Below are positions 6,684 through 11,837 of a DNA stretch of 11,837 bases, in pieces. The stretch is from assembly GCA_001598975.1 (NCBI GenBank), contig BBXU01000236.1, forward strand, positions 1 through 11,837, given 5' to 3'. The translations under genes and the position numbers were made by a program. The stretch comes from Parachlorella kessleri. Its lineage: Eukaryota; Chlorophyta; Trebouxiophyceae; Chlorellales; Chlorellaceae. Within the stretch, counting starts at the first letter, position 1; each line of letters begins with the position of its first letter. The notes below the pieces were generated by a model. That model did no database searches. It had not been told where the DNA came from and worked only from the letters and a program-made list of their open reading frames with translations.

Positions 6684-9600
6684 GCAGGATAGCTTCACAG
6701 ATTCTCGTCCCAGCGCCTTCACCACTGCCACAGCGGCTCAGAGTTTGCCCTTACCGGGCGCTCCCACACTCCCTGTCGCACTTGCCCGCCCCACTGCCTA
6801 GCCTGCCAGCAAGCTGGAGTAGACGGGTCACGACCAACACAACAGCAGCGGCAGGGGAAGCAGCCTCGGTGAACCAGGAGCAAGTCCTCAGCCGAAGATG
6901 GCAAGGTGCGCCTGTCCAGCGTGGGGCGTGTTACTTGTTGAAGTTGGCTGGTGCACACCTCCATGGCTTTGCTCTCTGATGCACTGTAGGATTGATGGAC
7001 TGGGTAGATAGCTTCCGGCCTCCCAAGTACCTCTGGCGTACGCTGGCCGCCCTGGTGCTGGGTGGGGAGGTGATGACGCGGATACTGCAGGGTGAGAAGA
7101 GCAGCGTCGAGGTCGCTAAGCAGGCACAGACTGTCGTAGTGCTTTGCTTGGGCTGCTGTTAGGTAGTTCGGCTTGGCATTTGGAGGGAGCATGGATCATG
7201 GGGATTGTCTGTACCTGGTACAGTTACCAAGTTGTCCAACACTTGGGCTCCGCCGGGCTGTCAGTGCTACCGCCAGTAGTGAGGAAAGCTGCTGCTTTGC
7301 GTATGATCTTTCGCACCGAACTGCTTCCCCGCTTGCAGGGAAGGTACACTGGCGGAACACACTGGAGCAACTCAATATTGTTGGCCCCAAGTCGCTGGGT
7401 GTTTGCCTGCTTACCTCAGCATTCATTGGCATGGTGTTTACAATCCAGTTCATCAGGTGGGACTGCATCAATGAGGACCAAAGTTTGACTGAAATGCTAC
7501 CATGCATGCCTCTTCTCTAGGTGGAGTTGCACAATTGATTACCGGTTCTCATTAGGTGCCAAAGTGGACACCCAGTGTGCAGGTGCTGCCATATGCCAGA
7601 TTGGGAAACCTGGGAGCACTAGCAAGGCATGCCAGCAGCCTTTTGGTCTCAGCCTTTGGTCTTCGTTCTGTTCAGTAGGGTGGCTTCGTGCCTTAAACCC
7701 AAACACAAGAAACATCCATTGCAGCAGCAGAGCGGCAGGCATGATCAATTGACTGCACCGCAGGAAGTGCAGGGGATGGCCCTTAAGTGAGTCTGCTCAA
7801 CCCCTCACTCTTAGTCTGTTTGACTGAATGGTTCCATCGTTGCAGGGAGTTCGCCAAGCTAGGGCTGACAAGGTCGGTGGGAGGCGTGCTAGGACTGGCG
7901 CTTTCCCGAGAGTTGACGCCAGTAGTCACTTGCATCATCCTGGCAGGTGGGTGTCTGTGTAGTATGGGGAATGCCTTGGACTGCTGGTGAGGTGAACATT
8001 CTCTGAAGAGGTGATGTTGTGTGGTCACCGTGTCATCCTGGAGTGTCAGGCTGAACTTCCAACAGCAAGGTGACCTATGGCAGCTGCCTGGCCGCTTAGG
8101 AAGACATTTGCGGTAGAGACTGGCGTTGCCTTGGGAGAACAGCGGAGTTTTTGCATGTTTCTGTGGTACTCTAGTGTCTGAAAATGCAGTAATCAGTGAT
8201 GCACATTGTAGCTAAGGTTTGCAGAGCCGCCGTGATGCTGCGGAGTAGATGCGACGCTCCTAGGATGACCCAGTGAACAAGCCAGAGTGTACAAGAGGCA
8301 CAGGCAGTGGTAGCAGCACTGTCTTCTACAGCACATACTGTCAGCCACAGGCATACTTGCCAAGAACATGACTGCCATTCCCAGCCCTGAGGCTACTGGT
8401 TTGTCACCTATAGGGCAACCCAGGCTTTCTGTGAGCTGCTTGGTTTGACCCTGACAGCTGGAGCCTGCCTGCAGGGCGGGTGGGCAGCGCCTTTGCGGCA
8501 GAGCTTGGCACAATGCAAGTGTCTGAGCAGACAGACTCCTTGAGGTGAGCGGCACACTTGTAGTGAAGTGAGGGACCCACCTCGGCCAGCTGCTGTACCG
8601 TGCAACCTTGTTGCTGGGGTACGTGAGCCGCCCCGGGGCGCTTATAGACTTATATATTGCGCCAAGCATTGCCAGCGGCAAGGTGGTGGCGGAAAAGACA
8701 GGTTTCTCGAGGGAGTGTTCGGTTTGGATGCGTCCTGCCTATGGTTAGCTACCGCTCACTAGGAACTATTCCAGATGAGGTCTGACTGCTGCCTGGGGCT
8801 CTTCCTTCACCGCGCAGGCGCTCTGGGGTAGCGCCAGATTGGTAGTGACGGCGCGCGGGTCCTACACTACAGTATGGCGTTGCACCCTCCCTGCAGGGTT
8901 CTGGGGAGCGACCCTGTGGATTACCTCATCAGCCCCCGAGTCCTGGCGTGTATGGTTGCTGCGCCCATCCTCAATGTCATGTGCTTCTGCATGGGTGAGG
9001 AAATGTCATTCGTAACTTCCTCTGTTATGTGGCAGCCTCGGTTTTACGTGCTTCTGCATGGGTGAGAAGACGCCGCTGTTATGTGCATCTGCATGGATGA
9101 GTAAGCAGTGACCGTATGTGCTTCGGGCCAGCTCGCGCTCTGCCATCAGTGGGGCCATCTTGCTCTTTGCCTGGCTGCCCTATGTGTTAGAGAGACGCGG
9201 CTTTGCAAGGATTAGGCAAGCTTACCGGTGCACACTGAAGTTTAAGGTTGTGTTCCGGTACAGCACTGCTAGAGTCTGTGGCTTTTTGGTCAGTGCAGCC
9301 CACATTTGCAGGTGCGCTTGCGGCTACCCTTGTGCGCCCGGCTGGCAAGCACGGTCGCCAGCATGCATGCCACGCCTGCTGGGCTTTGTGTACTGTTGGG
9401 GTTTTGGGTGTTGCCGACGCACCGCAACTGCCCGTCCCCGTGGTGCAGGCATGGCGGCGAGCTGCACGCTTGCTGAGGTGGTGTATGGCGTGAGCTGCAA
9501 CGTGATCCTGGACTCAGCGTGCAAAGCGGTGGCGGCATGGGATATCATCACCTCATGCATCAAGTGCTGGGTGTTTGGCACCACCATCGCCACGGTGAGC

Positions 9601-10558
9601 TTCTCAGGCAGCCTTTGACAATCTTTGTGCATGCTGCTCCTGAGGCCAGTACTAACATATGGACAGGTTCCTGTCGTGGACCACTTCGTAATGACTAATG
9701 TTAGCTTTTATAGGGTAAGTCCTGAAACCGGGGGCGCGCAGGACCATTGCTGGCTGCCCACTCTGCACTTGCCCTTTGAAAACTTCCTGACAAACTTCCA
9801 ATAAATGCATGCTCTGGGTTCTACACCAGCCCTTGGGACCCGTAATTACTTCATCTTGACTCATGGGCCCTCACCCCTGGTGGAGACCTATAACATCACC
9901 TGAAACATGGCACGTTGGCCCCTCCCCTGTTACATCACTGCCCACCTTGCTGCCTGCAGGTCAGCTGCTCCTGGGGCTACACCACCGCGGGCGGAGCCAA
10001 GGGTGTGGGCGAGTCCACCACCTCAGCAGTCGTCATCTCCCTGGTGCTCATCTTTGTACTGGACTTCTTCCTCTCATACCTCTTCTTCCAGGTAGGTGCT
10101 CGCCATGGGGTGTGGCGGGCTGGGGCCGCGCCTACAGCATATGCTCTGCATGTCTCCCAGGCCTATATCTTGGGCCCTGTGTTTGTTGCAAGTGGCAGCT
10201 GGCATGTAGTCCAGGTTAGTCAACCTGGGTGCACGGGGGCGCATGCAAGGGATGCTCGGTGGGGTGCCTAGGCCACTGACTCTCACTAGGGCCATGTGCG
10301 TGACTCTAAAGATTGGGAAGGGTTTGTTGAGTCCCGATGGACCCTCATTGGTGAAGTCACAGCGTACATTTGCTCTCAGCTGAGAAGTTGAGATGGAGTG
10401 CTTTGGCCGGCTTGAACAGGCAGTTCTAGCCTGCAAGTACTGGCTTCAAATGAGGGCCCAGTTAGGCGGCCAGTGCTGGATGGCTTTTACTGACCTCCAT
10501 CGGCGCCCTGCTGCTGTTGCAGGGGCAAGGAGATGCACTCAGGGCGTGCGTGGGCTGA
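6584..10558 (+). CDS. TGD1: TGD1, plastid inner-envelope lipid ABC transporter permease (MlaE family)
   Basis: Permease subunit of the TGD1-TGD2-TGD3 importer, which moves ER-derived lipid into the chloroplast. Nine exons: 6584-6905, 6990-7091, 7339-7456, 7846-7946, 8475-8544, 8897-8994, 9449-9594, 9960-10091 and 10523-10558. All are GT-AG and phase-consistent, giving 374 residues, close to the plant length of about 350. Residues 17-91 have no Asp or Glu and are rich in Arg, Ser, Pro and Leu, like a transit peptide. The MlaE core follows: PPKYLWR (exon 2), HWRNTLEQL and VGPKSLGVCLLT (143-167), SRELTPVVT (201-209), the conserved AAELGTMQVSEQTD coupling region around E224, DPVDYLISPR (243-252), VYGVSCNVILDSA (282-294), and GGAKGVGESTTSAVV (330-344) before the last membrane helix. 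The ATG at 6584 has an in-frame TAA at 6572; Met20 (6641) has better context (ACC ATG) and may be the real start. The final exon holds only 11 codons and a stop. Confidence 0.94.
8981..9101 (+). repeat. Diverged direct repeats of the exon 6 splice-donor sequence in TGD1 intron 6
   Basis: The 19-base sequence spanning the exon 6/intron 6 junction (GTGCTTCTGCATGGGTGAG, 8981-8999) recurs exactly at 9048-9066 and with two changes at 9083-9101. A shorter related piece (TATGTGCTTC) appears at about 9115-9124. Nearby, AATGTCAT occurs at 8973-8980 and 9002-9009, and CTGTTATGTG occurs twice (near 9021 and 9076). The second copy keeps a full GTGAGA donor; the third has GGATGAG and so loses the donor GT at that point. 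Confidence 0.85.
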
Positions 10559-11096
10559 AGGGACTGCTGACCCAACCCCTGAGGAGAACCGCTCTGAGAG
10601 AGCGGACAGGCCCCAAATTGGGTGCTGTGGGTCTTGAGAAATGGACATCTGTTAACATCATTCCAATTATTAATTAATCACAAAGAACCCGCGCTTTGGC
10701 GTTGCCTCCACTGGGCTTCAGCAAGAATAGTTACAGAAGGGAGAAACCCGCAGGCCACTGGGGCAGTCCCCAAGAGGATGCAGCGCATGTCGCGCTAAAA
10801 GGCTCAAACACACCTACACACTTCCTACCTGCGTCCATGCCACGGTAAGGACACTTGAGAGGACGCAGACGCGCCCCACTGCCGACAGACAACTTACAAA
10901 TGCTGCCTCCTGCCCGCTGCAACCTTGCTGCTGCTGCTTCAGCCATGTCTTAGACGTGCTTCTCGCCATTGTGGCGACCCCTAACTGCTAGCTCTGTGAG
11001 AGTAACAGAACTGCAATGCCGCCGGTGACAGAGCGCTTGCCGCTGCTTCTCGCTAGGCATCCAGGCTGCCCCATGCCGCTGTGACAGCCAGCCCCA
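10559..11096. other. Spacer between convergent genes
   Basis: It holds the 3' regions of TGD1 (+ strand) and of the minus-strand gene. I find no plus-strand TGTAA for TGD1 here; an AT-rich patch (ATTATTAATTAATCA) is at about 10664-10678. On the minus strand TGTAA occurs at 10894-10898 and 10731-10735, 199 and about 360 bases after the minus-strand stop. A minus-strand open frame at 10731-10946 lies inside this region and shows no recognisable motif. Confidence 0.5.
10894..10898 (-). terminator. Possible TGTAA poly(A) signal of the minus-strand gene
   Basis: TTACA on the plus strand reads TGTAA on the minus strand, 199 bases after the stop at 11097-11099. The position is reasonable, but a 5-bp match alone is weak. 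Confidence 0.35.
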
Positions 11097-11823
11097 CTAC
11101 TGCTTCTTCTGGCCGGGTATCAGCCCCCTCAGTCCCTTGGCTACCGCAGCCAAGGGTGACTTGGCGCCGGAGGCGTTGTAGAAGGCCATCTCAATGTCAG
11201 CTACGCACACAAGGAGAAAGGAGAAAGAATGTGTCAGTTCAATGCTCATCTACACTGCAAGGTTTCTATCAACACAACTTACCGCTATATCTGCGTCCAG
11301 GGAGCGACAGCAACCAGCAAAAGTTGTTTCCCATTGCTAGCTACGACTTCTTCATGAGCGATACTGATTGACATTTGCCTGCATGACAAGCCCCTACGCC
11401 TGAGGCAGTTCAAGCACAAGCTGGGACGCCTTCCGTGCACTTCACCGCTGGTGTGCCCCCCTTATGCAGGATGCAGAAGGTGCCAAGTCATAAGCCGACC
11501 CAGCCAGGCTCCTCTAGACCCTTGGCGTACTAGTATCACCAGACGCAGCAGCATCACCCACAGGATAAGACCTCAGACAAGCCCCGTAGCATATGTGCAT
11601 CCAGCCCTGCCAGTAACGTTCACCCCTACCCCTCCTCTGTTCGCATGGCTTGCCACTACCAAAAAGATTTCAAGCTGCACTCACTTCCGGACGGCCGCTT
11701 CTGCATCCTCCCCACCAGGTCCCACCGCTGGCCTGTCAGGCCCAATATCCTCCAAGGGACGGAGGAGGGTACCCCGCTGCGCACATACTTGAACACAGCG
11801 CCCTGCTGGGTGCTAATGAAGGC
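11097..11823 (-). CDS. 3' end of an unrecognised minus-strand gene (last two exons, partial)
   Basis: I do not recognise this family. On the minus strand an exon runs from 11823 to 11685. It follows the acceptor CATACAG at the window edge and ends GGA A|GTGAGT in phase 1. The final exon runs from 11200, after GTGTGCGTAG, to TAG at 11099-11097 and opens with CT, which completes an ACT codon, so the phases match. The 484-base intron is in the range of its neighbours. The 80 visible residues look strongly coding: FKYVRSGVPSSVPWRILGL, then GQRWDLVGRMQKRPSG, then DIEMAFYNASGAKSP and a basic tail GLRGLIPGQKKQ. There is no obvious membrane segment or low complexity. The gene converges on TGD1, with 538 bases between the stops. 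The 5' part is outside the window, so targeting and domain content cannot be judged. Confidence 0.65.
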
Positions 11824-11837
11824 CTGTATGGGGGGGA

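Noticed and set aside
6719..7192. Minus-strand ORF of 157 residues
   Set aside because: Antisense to TGD1 exons 1 and 2, which have strong family and phase support.
11300..11390. Middle exon of the minus-strand gene between acceptor GTCATGCAG and donor GCG|GTAAGT
   Set aside because: The donor is good, but no frame from that acceptor reaches it without a stop in the needed phase. Joining 11685 directly to 11200 fits the phase without it.
11451..11792. Plus-strand ORF of 113 residues
   Set aside because: It overlaps the minus-strand exon 11685-11823, which is far more protein-like, and has no splice or motif support.

Overview
The window looks like nuclear DNA of a green alga (Chlorophyta). 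It holds many short exons separated by introns of roughly 80-530 bases. Donors are mostly G|GTGAGN or G|GTGGGN and acceptors mostly TGCAG|G. CAG/GCA-rich coding sequence is common, TGTAA (the chlorophyte poly(A) signal) lies after one stop codon, and two genes are of plant-lineage type (an arginine-rich-region tandem CCCH zinc finger and a TGD1 plastid lipid permease). Clade below Chlorophyta cannot be read from the sequence. No rRNA, tRNA, CRISPR, transposon or prokaryotic operon was seen.

Layout, left to right. (1) About 27-1557, + strand: the 3' end of a gene of unrecognised family, built from three phase-compatible exons. They include an acidic, low-complexity middle and a TPR-like stretch formed across a probable GC-AG intron. 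(2) 2191-5044, + strand: a seven-exon gene for an RR-TZF protein of about 461 residues, with the full plant-type signature C-X5-H-X4-C-X3-H followed by C-X8-C-X5-C-X3-H-X16-C-X5-C-X4-C-X3-H. A long Q/P/A/S-rich C-terminal region follows. (3) 5045-6583: about 1.5 kb of 3' UTR, spacer and promoter with no gene I can support. (4) 6584-10558, + strand: a nine-exon gene of about 374 residues for the plastid inner-envelope MlaE-type permease TGD1, with a transit-peptide-like N terminus. (5) 10559-11096: a spacer between convergent genes. (6) 11097-11823, - strand: the last two exons of a third gene, about 80 residues, family unrecognised, running off the right edge.

The genes are separate eukaryotic transcription units, so no joint pathway is implied. 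The RR-TZF protein is expected to act on mRNA in the cytoplasm or nucleus. TGD1 is expected to pair with TGD2 and TGD3 to import ER-derived lipid into the plastid. The most interesting signals concern gene structure: a GC-AG intron, a NAGNAG acceptor that changes the zinc-finger spacing by one residue, a phase-matched alternative terminal exon, repeated copies of a splice donor in TGD1 intron 6 next to an in-frame open intron, and overlapping upstream ORFs at two start codons. I found no clearly new biological system. The two unrecognised partial genes are the best candidates for undescribed proteins.
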